A DNA stretch of 25,762 nucleotides from Candidatus Omnitrophota bacterium. GTDB taxonomy: Bacteria; Omnitrophota; Gorgyraeia; S143-82. Below are positions 1 to 9,092 of this stretch, piece after piece (the stretch's first letter is position 1; every line of letters starts with the position of its first letter). Under the pieces are notes generated by a model that was not told the origin of the DNA, made no database searches, and saw only the letters and a program-made list of their open reading frames with translations. Location: NCBI GenBank assembly GCA_027065215.1, contig JAMOOT010000376.1, positions 1-25,762 on the forward strand, read 5' to 3'. Made by a program: the position numbers and the translations under genes.

Positions 1-681
1 TTTACTTGCTGGCCGACGGGGAAGACATATCGCCTTTTTCTCCAAAGCGACCCATCCCTCTATTCCCTTGCCAATAGGCACCCTGCGATTTCCAATCTCA
101 CTTTTCCTCCCTCCAGAAATAAACCTGACATATATCTCATTTTTTTCTTCATCAACTAACCACAACCTGGATACCCGAGCATCCAAAGCCTGAGCTATCG
201 TGTTTACCATAAGTTCCAAAAATCCGTCTATAGTAGAAGAGCCAGCCAATCCCTCGCCAATCTTCATCAACACTTCTTCTAATAATTTTTTAGAGGCCTT
301 CAACTTTTCTACCGTCTCTTCCAATTCATCTGCTAAGGTATTGAGTCCCCGGGCCATTTCTCCTATTTCATCCTTTGAAAAAATATTTAAACGGTAGTGT
401 AAATCTCCCGACAATATCCTACGAATCCCTGTAACGATTGCTAATATTTCCCTAACCCACTTTTTTAAGAAAAGGAAACCTGTTAAGGAAAGCGTTAAAA
501 GCAAGAGATAAACTACACCCAATCTACCCGAAAACAAATCCTTAGGAGCATATGTATACATTAACCAGAAAACAACTACAAAGGGGAGAAAAGAAATGGC
601 CCAATAAATGATGATAATCTTACGCTCTAAACTTTCTCCTTCGATAGAGATGTCTAAATTTATTTTTTTTCTTTTCTTCAC
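1..681 (-). CDS. Membrane sensor protein, HAMP-GAF, partial (C-terminus outside window)
   Basis: An open frame runs from a GTG at 681 to the left edge (227 codons seen, no stop), so the C-terminal output domain is missing. Two hydrophobic segments (about residues 22-43 and 55-72) are separated by only about ten residues, leaving almost no extracytoplasmic domain. A HAMP-like linker follows (about 73-125, with DEIGEMARGLN near 101), then the start of a GAF-like domain (from about 145). The GTG start is preceded by AAGGA at a good distance and lies 2 nt after the ilvH stop, so it is probably co-transcribed with ilvBH. By family logic it is a cytoplasm-sensing signalling protein. Whether the output is a histidine kinase, GGDEF or phosphatase domain cannot be seen here. 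Confidence 0.7.
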   Translation of the reverse strand, partial: MKKRKKINLDISIEGESLERKIIIIYWAISFLPFVVVFWLMYTYAPKDLFSGRLGVVYLLLLTLSLTGFLFLKKWVREILAIVTGIRRILSGDLHYRLNIFSKDEIGEMARGLNTLADELEETVEKLKASKKLLEEVLMKIGEGLAGSSTIDGFLELMVNTIAQALDARVSRLWLVDEEKNEIYVRFISGGRKSEIGNRRVPIGKGIEGWVALEKKAICLPRRPASK

Positions 682-683
682 CT

Positions 684-1157
684 TCAATCCTTCTCCAAGG
701 CAATGGTCCCTGTACGAACCATTTCTTTTATTCCAACCTGTTTTAATTCCTCTATGGCTGATTCTACAAATGATTCCTCTCCAACTATCTGTAATATCAC
801 ACTATCTTCAACTATATCTGCTATCGTAAGATGAAATCTATCGATAATCTCATCAACCTTTCTTTTTGTAGAATCAATATAAGGAACCTTTATCAACACC
901 AAATCTCTCTCCACATAATTCCCTGAAGCCAAATCCTTTACCTCTATTACTTCTATTACCTTAGCAAGTTGCCGTTTTACCTGATCAATGATTCTATCGT
1001 CTCCCGGCACTACAACTGTCATACGGGAAAATCTTGGATCATCTGTCTCTCCCACAGCCAATGACTCAATGTTATACCCTCGAGCACTAAACAAACCAGC
1101 GATCTTTGCCAACACACCAAACTTATTCTCTACCAATACTGAAATTACATGTCTCAT
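684..1157 (-). CDS. ilvH: Acetolactate synthase small (regulatory) subunit
   Basis: Regulatory subunit of acetohydroxyacid synthase, which raises activity of the large subunit and normally confers valine feedback inhibition. The 157-residue length is usual for the family. An N-terminal ACT domain is clear (residues 3-75: HVISVLVENKFGVLAKIAGLF, then GYNIESLAVG), followed by the family's C-terminal domain (about 80-157). The ATG lies 1 nt after the ilvB stop, with GGGGAT in the end of ilvB as a likely ribosome binding site, so translation is probably coupled. The order ilvB-ilvH is the common bacterial one. The identification is secure; the strength of valine control cannot be judged from sequence alone. 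Confidence 0.95.
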   Translation of the reverse strand: MRHVISVLVENKFGVLAKIAGLFSARGYNIESLAVGETDDPRFSRMTVVVPGDDRIIDQVKRQLAKVIEVIEVKDLASGNYVERDLVLIKVPYIDSTKRKVDEIIDRFHLTIADIVEDSVILQIVGEESFVESAIEELKQVGIKEMVRTGTIALEKD

Positions 1158-1158
1158 A

Positions 1159-2832
1159 TTATGCCATCCCCATTATCATTTTATTTATCGCCTCACCTGC
1201 TGGAACCATTGGAAAGACATTCTCCTCTGGCGCAACAATGAAATCCATAACCACTACACCCGGTGTCCTTAATGCCTCTTCTATTGTCGGAACCACATCT
1301 TCCTTGCGAACAACCCGCATTCCTTTTGCTCCATAGGCCTCTGCAAGTTTAACAAAATCCGGACTTTTTATTGGTGTAGCGGAATACCTTCTACGATAAA
1401 ATAATTCCTGCCACTGTCGAACCATACCAAGATAACTATTATTTAATATCGCTATCTTTACATCAATCCCATTCTCCACTGCGGTCATTAACTCCTGAAT
1501 ATTCATCTGAATCGATCCATCTCCTGCAATATCTATTACCACCTTATCTGGGCAACCAACCTTTGCCCCAATAGCCGCAGGCAAACCAAAACCCATCGTC
1601 CCCAAACCGCCACTGGTAATAAACTGACGGGGATATTTAAAATTATAATACTGGGCTGCCCACATTTGATTTTGCCCCACTTCAGTGCTAATGATAGCCT
1701 CCCCATTTGTCAATTCGGATATCTTCTCAATTACATACTGCGGTTTTATTACGTTGGGATCATCTTTGTATGTCAATCGAAACCTTTTTTTCCAAATATC
1801 TATTTGCTCTAACCACTCCTCTGTGTCAGGCTTTTCAACTATCTCAATAAGCCTTTGTAATACCACCTTTGCATCGCCAACGATCTCAAGATCTACTGGT
1901 ATATTTTTACTTATAGAAGTAGGGTCGATATCTATATGTATAACCCTGGCATAAGGAGCAAAAGTATCTAATCTACCAGTAACTCTATCATCAAACCTTG
2001 CCCCCACCGCTATTATCAGATCTGCCTCCATAATGGCATGGTTAGCATAGCCAGTTCCATGCATTCCTAACATACCTAAGGAGAGAGAATCATCAGAGGG
2101 AAATACTCCTAAAGCCATCAGAGTAGTTGTTACGGGGATTTGGCACTTATGAGCCAACTTTCGGACCTCATTCGCAGCCCCTGAACTTACCACACCTCCT
2201 CCTACATATAAAACTGGCCTCTTGGACTCAGATATCATCATTGATGCCTGTTTGACTTGAGCAGGGTGTGGCTCGGACTGTACCAGATAACCTGGAAGAT
2301 CTACTCTATCTGGCCACTCAAACTCCACTTCCTGGATCTGAACATCTACTGGCAGATCAATCAAAACCGGCCCTGGCCTACCCGTTGATGCAATATAAAA
2401 CGCCTCTTTTATTACTCTTGCCAAATCCCGGGCATCCTTAACCAAGTAATTATGTTTGGTAATCGGTCGAGTTATTCCTGTAACATCAGCCTCCTGAAAT
2501 GCATCATTCCCAATAAGAGAAGTCTTTACCTGACCAGTTATTGCAACCATAGGAATAGAATCCATATAAGCAGTGGCTATACCGGTTACTAAATTGGTGG
2601 CTCCTGGGCCAGAGGTAGCGATACAAACTCCCACCCTACCTGTTGCTCGAGCATACCCATCCGCAGCGTGGGCAGCTCCCTGTTCGTGCCGCGCAAGAAT
2701 AAACTTAATCGGGGCATCATAAAGGACATCAAAGGTAGGTAAAACTGCCCCTCCAGGATAACCAAAAATATATTCAACCCGTTCCCTTAGAAGCGCATCA
2801 ACCAGTATCTGGGCACCTTTCATCTTCGGCAT
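1159..2832 (-). CDS. ilvB: Acetolactate synthase large (catalytic) subunit
   Basis: Thiamine-diphosphate enzyme joining two pyruvates to acetolactate (valine, leucine) or pyruvate plus 2-oxobutyrate to acetohydroxybutyrate (isoleucine). At 557 residues it is full length. The N-terminal ThDP domain carries the catalytic glutamate E50 in RHEQGAAHAADGYARATG. The C-terminal domain carries the ThDP/Mg motif from GDG (437-439) to NN (464-465). The central region fits the FAD-binding domain, and VRQWQELFY (about 470) is typical of true acetolactate synthases. The start codon overlaps the pgk stop by one base (TAATG), an arrangement that favours translational coupling, and ilvH follows. Citramalate synthase at the far end of the same strand would supply 2-oxobutyrate. 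Confidence 0.96.
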   Translation of the reverse strand: MPKMKGAQILVDALLRERVEYIFGYPGGAVLPTFDVLYDAPIKFILARHEQGAAHAADGYARATGRVGVCIATSGPGATNLVTGIATAYMDSIPMVAITGQVKTSLIGNDAFQEADVTGITRPITKHNYLVKDARDLARVIKEAFYIASTGRPGPVLIDLPVDVQIQEVEFEWPDRVDLPGYLVQSEPHPAQVKQASMMISESKRPVLYVGGGVVSSGAANEVRKLAHKCQIPVTTTLMALGVFPSDDSLSLGMLGMHGTGYANHAIMEADLIIAVGARFDDRVTGRLDTFAPYARVIHIDIDPTSISKNIPVDLEIVGDAKVVLQRLIEIVEKPDTEEWLEQIDIWKKRFRLTYKDDPNVIKPQYVIEKISELTNGEAIISTEVGQNQMWAAQYYNFKYPRQFITSGGLGTMGFGLPAAIGAKVGCPDKVVIDIAGDGSIQMNIQELMTAVENGIDVKIAILNNSYLGMVRQWQELFYRRRYSATPIKSPDFVKLAEAYGAKGMRVVRKEDVVPTIEEALRTPGVVVMDFIVAPEENVFPMVPAGEAINKMIMGMA

Positions 2833-4010
2833 TACTTATCCTCCAAGGCAGCAATACCCGGCAGTTCCTTTCCTTCCAGAAATTCAAGCGAAGCACCTCC
2901 ACCAGTAGATATGTGGGTCATCTTCTCCTCCAATCCAAACTTTGCAATCATCGCTGCTGTATCTCCCCCTCCAATGATCTTTATCGCTGACAAATCAGAT
3001 ATAAATTCCGCTACCCTCCGGCTACCCTGATCAAATGGTGGGATCTCAAATACACCTAATGGGCCATTCCAGACAATGGTACGGGCATCCTTCAAACCTG
3101 AACAAAATAGATCCACTGTCTTTGGGCCCACATCTAAGCCCATCCATCCCTCTTCTATCTCCTCCACTACCTTTGTATCAACCCCTTCTTTCAATTCCTT
3201 CGCTACTATATGATCTATCGGCAAATATATCTTTACCCCTTTCTTTTCCGCTTTCGCAAATATATCTTTTGCTATATCAACTTTATCGGCTTCAAGTTTG
3301 GAAGACCCAATAGCCTTGCCTTGTGCCTTAAGAAAGGTATATGCCATTCCCCCACCTATGATAATTCCATCTACCCTGCTAAGTAGATTTTCTATCACCA
3401 TTATCTTATCCGATACTTTGGCCCCTCCTAAGATAGCGAAAAACGGTTTTTCCGGATTTTCCAATGTCTCCCCCAGATATTTTATTTCCTTTTCTAATAA
3501 GAGACCTGCCACTGCTGGGAGATATTTTGCCACACCAACAGTAGAAGCATGGGCTCGATGAACAGTACCAAAGGCATCGCTCACATAGACATCACCCAGA
3601 TCCGCTAATTGTTTAGCAAACTCTGGATCATTCTTCTCTTCTTCTGGATGAAACCGCAAATTCTCCAGTAGGATGATGCGCTCTTCACAATTTTGCACCA
3701 TCCTTTCTACCTCTGGACCAACACAATCACTAAGTTTTAAAACTTTTTCTCCTAAAAGTTCCTCTAACCTCTTGGCAACAGGATCCAACCTTAATTCTTC
3801 TTTCACCTGCCCCTTAGGCCTGCCTAAGTGGCTCATCAATATCAGTTTCTTTGCTCCATGTTCAATAACATATTTAATTGTAGGCAGAGCAGACTGTATT
3901 CTTCGGTCGTCAGTAATATTGCGATTTTCATCTAATGGCACATTGAAATCTACTCGCATCAATACTACCTTACCCGTCAGATCGATATCTTTTATTGTCT
4001 TTTTAGCCAT
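2832..4010 (-). CDS. pgk: Phosphoglycerate kinase
   Basis: Interconverts 1,3-bisphosphoglycerate plus ADP and 3-phosphoglycerate plus ATP in glycolysis and gluconeogenesis. The 392-residue protein is full length. It has the N-terminal signature RVDFNVPLD (19-27), the SHLGRPKG substrate loop (60-67) and the C-terminal nucleotide motif GGGDT (347-351) followed by STGGGASLEFLEGK. A strong AAGGAGG precedes the ATG by 7 nt. A 101-nt gap separates it from the GalT gene upstream, so it may have its own promoter. It overlaps ilvB downstream by one base. No gap, tpi or eno gene is adjacent, so the usual glycolytic clustering is replaced by a link to branched-chain amino-acid synthesis. Confidence 0.97.
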   Translation of the reverse strand: MAKKTIKDIDLTGKVVLMRVDFNVPLDENRNITDDRRIQSALPTIKYVIEHGAKKLILMSHLGRPKGQVKEELRLDPVAKRLEELLGEKVLKLSDCVGPEVERMVQNCEERIILLENLRFHPEEEKNDPEFAKQLADLGDVYVSDAFGTVHRAHASTVGVAKYLPAVAGLLLEKEIKYLGETLENPEKPFFAILGGAKVSDKIMVIENLLSRVDGIIIGGGMAYTFLKAQGKAIGSSKLEADKVDIAKDIFAKAEKKGVKIYLPIDHIVAKELKEGVDTKVVEEIEEGWMGLDVGPKTVDLFCSGLKDARTIVWNGPLGVFEIPPFDQGSRRVAEFISDLSAIKIIGGGDTAAMIAKFGLEEKMTHISTGGGASLEFLEGKELPGIAALEDK

Positions 4011-4031
4011 AGAAGACCTCCTTATTTCATT

Positions 4032-4037
4032 ATTATA
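4032..4037 (-). promoter_or_regulatory. Possible -10 box for pgk-ilvBH
   Basis: On the minus strand a perfect TATAAT lies in the 101-nt gap upstream of pgk, 21 nt before the ATG. No good -35 is seen at 16-18 nt: the best match is TTATAT at 4055-4060. It is supported only by the -10 match and by the gap in an otherwise gapless gene series. Confidence 0.35.
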
Positions 4038-4111
4038 AATATACCTAATGCTTGATATAAAGATCCGCCTGTCTTTGAGGTTCTACTAATGATACCACAA
4101 CTTATAACAAA

Positions 4112-5116
4112 TTACCATATAACCTTCCGAAGCCTCTCGGCACAAAGCTCCGGAGTGGTAGGAACTATATAAAATCCAGACCCCCATTCAAATCCAGCCA
4201 CTCGCGAAATCCTTGGCATAATCTCTATATGCCAATGATAATGCTCATAAGTTCCTCTTAATGGAGAACTATGCACTACAAAATTATAAGGGGGATTATG
4301 TAACAAAAGTTTAAGTCGAATTAAGGCGTCCTTTAACGCCTTGGCAAGTTCCATTGCTCTTTCATCAGTTATTTCATGGAACCTACTGCTATGATACTTA
4401 GGCATAATCCACATCTCAAATGGAAACCGAGAACTAAAAGGACAAAAAGTAATAAAGTCGTTATTCTCATAAATCACTCTGACCCCTTCATCTCGCTCTT
4501 GTCTCCACATATCACAGAATATACACCTTTCCCTGTAATCAAAATAACCTCTTGCCCCTTCTAATTCTTCTTTCACATTCTTAGGGACCAATGGCAAGGC
4601 AATAATCTGGGAGTGGTCATGTTCAATAGAAGCACCAGCACTTGCTCCAAAATTTTTAAACACCAAAATATATTGAAACCTTGGATCATTTTGGAGATCA
4701 TTAATCCGAACTCGATATGCCTTTATAACCTCACAGATCTCCTCAAAAGATAAGTCAGCCAATGTCTTAAAATGATCAGGTGTTTCGATTACCACCTCAT
4801 GGGCACCTACTCCATTAGAAATATCATAGAGGCCAATAGGCCGACTCTCCAATTCTCCCTCTATCACTAAAGCCGGAAATTTATTAGGAACAACCCTTAT
4901 TACCCAACCTTCACCATTAGCCTCTCCACCATTAGGCCTCACCGCATAAACCTCAGGAGGGGTATCTAATTCTCTACCTATGCAAAAAAAACACTTCTCT
5001 GGATGATGCTTTTCTACTGGCGAATATAATTGATAAAACTGATCTACATCCATCGGTTCGTCAGCAGACACAATTACCCATCTCCCTACTATGGGATCCC
5101 TTCTAAACCCTGTCAT
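4112..5116 (-). CDS. galT: GalT-family nucleotidylyltransferase (galactose-1-phosphate uridylyltransferase type)
   Basis: Member of the GalT branch of the HIT superfamily, which moves a nucleotide monophosphate through a histidine-linked intermediate; typical members exchange UMP between UDP-glucose and galactose-1-phosphate. The 334-residue protein has the catalytic motif HDHSQ at 166-170, matching the family pattern HxHxQ with H168 as nucleophile. Likely zinc ligands are C42 and C45, the His of GAHEVVIETP, and H166. A second CxxC (RCIFCD) and a C-terminal HYHWHIEIMPR follow. Its start overlaps the stop of the preceding paralogue by 4 nt. The exact sugar substrate is uncertain: related proteins include ADP-glucose phosphorylase and ATP adenylyltransferase, and no galK or galE is nearby. 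Confidence 0.82.
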   Translation of the reverse strand: MTGFRRDPIVGRWVIVSADEPMDVDQFYQLYSPVEKHHPEKCFFCIGRELDTPPEVYAVRPNGGEANGEGWVIRVVPNKFPALVIEGELESRPIGLYDISNGVGAHEVVIETPDHFKTLADLSFEEICEVIKAYRVRINDLQNDPRFQYILVFKNFGASAGASIEHDHSQIIALPLVPKNVKEELEGARGYFDYRERCIFCDMWRQERDEGVRVIYENNDFITFCPFSSRFPFEMWIMPKYHSSRFHEITDERAMELAKALKDALIRLKLLLHNPPYNFVVHSSPLRGTYEHYHWHIEIMPRISRVAGFEWGSGFYIVPTTPELCAERLRKVIW

Positions 5117-6135
5117 ATGTCCACCTCTATGTTCCGCAAGAATTCGGCTGAGTCTTCAGGTAACATTGGATTAATGTAAAAACCTGTACCCCATTCAAAA
5201 CCTGCTACCCTGGTAAGTTGAGGAATAATCTCTATATGCCAATGGAAATCTTCTTCAAGGGTCATCCAGTAACCAGGTCTTCGTTTCTTCCTAAAGGGAG
5301 CGGTGAAAAAGACCCAACTGTAAGGGGGGTCGTTCAACCCCACTTTTATCTTCAATAGAACTCTCTTAAGTATCAAAGAAAGATCACGATAATGAGTCGG
5401 CTCTAACTTATAAAAATCGCATAGATGCGTTTTAGGTAATACCCAGGTCTCAAAAGGGAAACGACTGGCAAAAGCAGATATAGCGATAAAATTATCATTT
5501 TCATCAACTATCCTAACCTGCTGATCTTTTTCTTGGCGGATAATATCACAAAAAATACACCGCTCGTGATAAACATAGTATTTTTTCGCCCCACTAAGTT
5601 TCTCTTTCACCCGTTTGGGATTAACTGGCAAGGCAATAATATTGGAACGACTGTGCAAGATAGATCCACGTTGTTTCTTTCCTTCGTAATTCTTGTATAT
5701 CAAGACATACCTTAACCTTTCATCCTGTTCCAAATCCCTCATCCGCAAGGCATATACTGATAAGACTTTGTCAATTATCTCCAATGGGAGGTCTGCTATA
5801 TTAAGAATATGTTCCGGTGTCTCAATCACCAACTCGTGAGCACCTACTCCATTCATTACATCATAGATTCCATGTGCCCGACGATCAATGGCCCCTTCTA
5901 TCTGCAATAATCTGTTCTTTCTGGGAACTACCATAACGTGCCACTTATCAGGATTAGAGGAATCTCTTAAGGTAAAAATTTCTGGATAATCTTGCGGATT
6001 AGCACAAAAATCACACTCTCTATTAGGGATCTCTGCTGATTGGGATAAGACAAAAACGTCTCGAGGCCTCTTGGACCTTTCGGTACTAATTATTACCCAC
6101 CTGCCAATGACTGGATCTTTTCGTAATTCTGGCAT
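5113..6135 (-). CDS. GalT-like paralogue lacking the nucleophilic histidine
   Basis: A 340-residue homologue of the next gene downstream, similar from the N-terminal KDPVIGRWVI to the C-terminal RVAGFEWGTGFYI. Zinc ligands are kept (C41, C44, the His of GAHELVIETP, H161), as are RCIFCD and DFHWHIEIIPQ. However, the motif aligned with the partner's HDHSQ reads HSRSN at 161-165. The nucleophilic His is Arg163 (codon CGT at 5647-5649) and the family Gln is Asn165. Classical nucleotidyl transfer should therefore be lost. The frame is intact, and the gene overlaps its partner by 4 nt, so it is not an obvious pseudogene. It could be a regulatory or structural partner, or have a different activity. 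The start has a GGGGGAG ribosome site. Confidence 0.8.
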   Translation of the reverse strand: MPELRKDPVIGRWVIISTERSKRPRDVFVLSQSAEIPNRECDFCANPQDYPEIFTLRDSSNPDKWHVMVVPRKNRLLQIEGAIDRRAHGIYDVMNGVGAHELVIETPEHILNIADLPLEIIDKVLSVYALRMRDLEQDERLRYVLIYKNYEGKKQRGSILHSRSNIIALPVNPKRVKEKLSGAKKYYVYHERCIFCDIIRQEKDQQVRIVDENDNFIAISAFASRFPFETWVLPKTHLCDFYKLEPTHYRDLSLILKRVLLKIKVGLNDPPYSWVFFTAPFRKKRRPGYWMTLEEDFHWHIEIIPQLTRVAGFEWGTGFYINPMLPEDSAEFLRNIEVDI

Positions 6136-6168
6136 TAACTCCCCCTATCAGCGCCCTAACGTTTTCTT

Positions 6169-6197
6169 ATTATACCCTATACTATCTCCCAACGCAA
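6169..6197 (-). promoter_or_regulatory. Possible promoter for the GalT pair
   Basis: On the minus strand TTGCGT (6192-6197) and a perfect TATAAT (6169-6174) are separated by 17 nt. It lies across the end of V-ATPase subunit I and the 41-nt gap before the GalT pair. The -35 matches only its first three bases, so this is a moderate candidate for an internal operon start. Confidence 0.42.
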
Positions 6198-8081
6198 AGG
6201 ATTAAATTCTCTTCCAGTTCCCTGATAAAACTTGGAGAAAAATTCATAAAATTGAAGTCGCAAAGTTTGAATAGCCACCAAAACCGCTTCTAACCCCATC
6301 ACAAATATATTTCCCAAAACCAGCGATACACCATTCAAATGTGCCCCTTTTACGAGATCGGCTATAACAAAAACCACTATCATAAGCGCGGCGTGGTTTA
6401 TAGCAAAGGCAGCCAATCTGACAAACGAAATCGTGTTAGAGAACAAACTCAATACCATCTCCACCGGAGATGATATCAATTCATCTATTTCATGTGTAGT
6501 CCTACTTAGGCCCCATATAAAAATTACCAACCCCAATAGTATTAACAAAATCTTAGCCTGATTGGGAAAATTTCCGACGATAGCAAGTATCAACAAAAAA
6601 TAAAACAAGAGAGAAGTCCCACCCCACATCCCAAAGATCGCCTCCTTAATATTTCCGTTAAGTGATCTATTCACAACAGAGAGAATTATCCCCAGAGATA
6701 AATAAACAACCCCTATGCCAATAGACAAAGCCATAACTTTAATAGGGGCCTGCATGGGGCTAACCCATAGAGCAGGGATAAGGTCTTCCCTACCAAATAC
6801 AGTCCCAAAAACACCCCCCCAAACACTTGAACTCAAGCCTGCACAAAACATCATAACCCCAAATTCTCGGCTAAATTTCCTTATCCAAAAAGCCGACAGA
6901 GCCAAGATCAAACCATGGGCTATATCAGCAAACATCATCCCATACATAAGAATAGATCCTATTGTAAAAAAAACAATGGGATTAACCTCAGCATACGAAG
7001 GATACCCATACATTCGCATCAGATCAAAGAAAACTCGCCACACTCCTCCAATATTAAAAGAAGCCGGCACTTTATTTCTCTCTAAATTTAGATCACTGGA
7101 TTTTAACCATTTCACGGCAATTATCGAATTTAACTTTTCATTAAGCAACCTACTCACATTTTCCTTATCTTTCTCTCTAACCCATATATTTACTAATCCA
7201 ACAAACTTTGTCCCCTGACACATACTCATGGCCTGAACTAACTTTTTTTCCAATGATAGAAGTTTAATTATCTTGGCAAGCAATTCCTGAAATAGATGTT
7301 TTTTCTTATCTAAAAGTGCACTAAGTTCGCCTATATCCTCTCTCGCCTCCCATATTGAAAATTCAATATCATCTATCAGTTCACTTATGTGAGTAGTGCG
7401 GCTCAAGATATTGAGATCTACACTGAGAAAATTCCCTGCCTTAAGGGCAGCGCTTATTCTTTCTTTATATTCAGGAGTGGAAGCCAAGAATATCATCATC
7501 CTATCTCTGGATGCCAACGCCCACTCAAGAACAGTAGGAATCTCCGACAAACCTTCTTTTAACAGAGGTAAGTTATTCCTAGGAATACTGCCAACCCAAT
7601 ATGAAAGCAAATCCATATTCAGCTCATACATGTATTCTAACCCGCTGTGCATCAATATTGATAAGAACCAGGAAATCTGATTCTGTTCGAAAATAAACTG
7701 TTTTCTCTCCTCTATGAGAGAAACCACCTCTGATATATTTGCCTCTATTCTATCCAAATCAGACGATATCCTATCTGATATAGCGCCAGGCACCACTGAA
7801 ACTTCATCAATAAATGTATAAAGTTCGCCCTGTTTTAATTCATTGAGATCCACCTCAAGTATCCTACAGATCGCCTCTACCCTTGATTCTAAAAGGTCTA
7901 TCTTTGCTAATTCCTGTTTGAAATCATACTTTGCATCTAAATCTACCGGACAAACTTGGTAGGAGTCCTCCACCTGAACTACACCACTATCCAATATAGC
8001 CTCCATAAAATGAGGGATATGATCATCCAACACTACTACCTGCCCCAACGCCATTGGCTCAGGGAGAAACAACCTGCGCAT
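6177..8081 (-). CDS. ntpI: V/A-type ATP synthase subunit I (a-subunit)
   Basis: Membrane stator subunit that forms the ion half-channels against the c-ring of a V/A-type ATPase. The 634-residue length is usual. The N-terminal half (about 1-340) is hydrophilic and coiled-coil-like, for binding the peripheral stalks. The C-terminal half has about seven or eight membrane segments. The conserved channel arginine is R555 in SFVRLAAFAINHAAL. The ATG overlaps the subunit C gene by 23 nt and is preceded by GGAAGGAAATT. In most V/A operons the proteolipid (K) and catalytic A, B and D genes follow, but here the next gene is GalT-like. The coupling ion cannot be inferred without subunit K. Confidence 0.9.
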   Translation of the reverse strand: MRRLFLPEPMALGQVVVLDDHIPHFMEAILDSGVVQVEDSYQVCPVDLDAKYDFKQELAKIDLLESRVEAICRILEVDLNELKQGELYTFIDEVSVVPGAISDRISSDLDRIEANISEVVSLIEERKQFIFEQNQISWFLSILMHSGLEYMYELNMDLLSYWVGSIPRNNLPLLKEGLSEIPTVLEWALASRDRMMIFLASTPEYKERISAALKAGNFLSVDLNILSRTTHISELIDDIEFSIWEAREDIGELSALLDKKKHLFQELLAKIIKLLSLEKKLVQAMSMCQGTKFVGLVNIWVREKDKENVSRLLNEKLNSIIAVKWLKSSDLNLERNKVPASFNIGGVWRVFFDLMRMYGYPSYAEVNPIVFFTIGSILMYGMMFADIAHGLILALSAFWIRKFSREFGVMMFCAGLSSSVWGGVFGTVFGREDLIPALWVSPMQAPIKVMALSIGIGVVYLSLGIILSVVNRSLNGNIKEAIFGMWGGTSLLFYFLLILAIVGNFPNQAKILLILLGLVIFIWGLSRTTHEIDELISSPVEMVLSLFSNTISFVRLAAFAINHAALMIVVFVIADLVKGAHLNGVSLVLGNIFVMGLEAVLVAIQTLRLQFYEFFSKFYQGTGREFNPLRWEIV

Positions 8082-9090
8082 AATTTCCTTCCTTTATTTC
8101 ATTCATAAAGAAACTATAAAGAATAAAACTCACCTTATCCAACATCATCTCTTGACAAAGAATCCAACTCAACACACCTGATAAACTAAGGACATCCAAA
8201 GATAGGGAAACATTCCACAATTCTTTCATCAATCCATCCCAGAGGGCCTTTTTTATCCCTACAAGTTCTGAGGGAAATTCCACCTCTTCAAATATTCTTA
8301 TCTTATCGTGCAAAAAAGATTTAAGTTTATCTCTAAACTCCGTTACCTGTTTTACAGAAAACAAGCCAAGCATATCAGATGATGAAACACCGGGGACAGG
8401 CAAGACCAAATAATAAAATATCTCTTCCTTTGACATTGAATAGATAAAGTGCATTCGCATACCCCAAATAATGTTATGCACCAATAAAACTCTGGACAAA
8501 ACTCTTGTCAACTTATTATCTCGCATACTTGAAAGAATCTTTAACATATGCTGGTAATACTCATCTTCCAACACCGTGTCCAAGAAAAACAAATCCCCCT
8601 TTTGCTTATAATTTCGATAGGCATGCATAAGAAAAGGGAATATTGCAGTCCCTTTAAAGGCTAAAAGCAAATCTTTATCCAAAAACGATTCTTTATCCAT
8701 CAGAAATGCATATCTACGAAATAGCGGCGTATTTCGATACACAAACTCTGCTACTTCACGATCATGATGGGAGAAATGAAGTGCAAGAAGTATCTTTAGG
8801 TTATATATATCGTATTTATACAATAAGAACTCAAAAAAAGACCGTTCCAATCCAGGCAGATAAAAACGAAACGAATTTACTTTGGACAGAAACCTTTCCC
8901 TTAATTGACGCTCCACTTGACGAGACGAAACTCCACTTTGCTCTGCTCTTCTTAGAAGCCCCCTATTTACCAAATAGTTAATGGCCTGTCCATAATCTCC
9001 CATCTCCTCTAATCGAGATATATCTGCGGGAGAGAAAAAATCCCCCTTAATTGCCCCCAACTTGCCATACAAGACCGCATAATGTCCCAT
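8059..9090 (-). CDS. ntpC: V/A-type ATP synthase subunit C (NtpC/AtpC, d-like)
   Basis: Central-stalk socket subunit connecting the rotor to the membrane ring. I choose the ATG at 9090 (protein begins MGHYAVLYGKLGAIKGDF), because GGAG lies 6 nt before it and the preceding subunit H stops 2 nt upstream. An earlier in-frame start at 9108 would add six residues and overlap subunit H by 16 nt. The protein is about 343 residues, soluble and mostly helical, with the family's N-terminal start and LxxFFEFLLYKYDIYNLK (about 80-97). Position between a stalk subunit and subunit I supports the call more than any single motif. Confidence 0.83.
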   Translation of the reverse strand: MGHYAVLYGKLGAIKGDFFSPADISRLEEMGDYGQAINYLVNRGLLRRAEQSGVSSRQVERQLRERFLSKVNSFRFYLPGLERSFFEFLLYKYDIYNLKILLALHFSHHDREVAEFVYRNTPLFRRYAFLMDKESFLDKDLLLAFKGTAIFPFLMHAYRNYKQKGDLFFLDTVLEDEYYQHMLKILSSMRDNKLTRVLSRVLLVHNIIWGMRMHFIYSMSKEEIFYYLVLPVPGVSSSDMLGLFSVKQVTEFRDKLKSFLHDKIRIFEEVEFPSELVGIKKALWDGLMKELWNVSLSLDVLSLSGVLSWILCQEMMLDKVSFILYSFFMNEIKEGNYAQVVSP

Positions 9091-9092
9091 AA

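Noticed and set aside
3035..4038. Plus-strand open frames opposite pgk, and similar frames opposite other genes
   Set aside because: They are shadow frames of well-identified minus-strand genes, without ribosome sites or conserved motifs.
5641..5655. H-to-R change in the GalT copy as a sequencing error
   Set aside because: One base could convert CAT to CGT, but the neighbouring Gln-to-Asn and Asp-to-Ser changes show real divergence of the motif.
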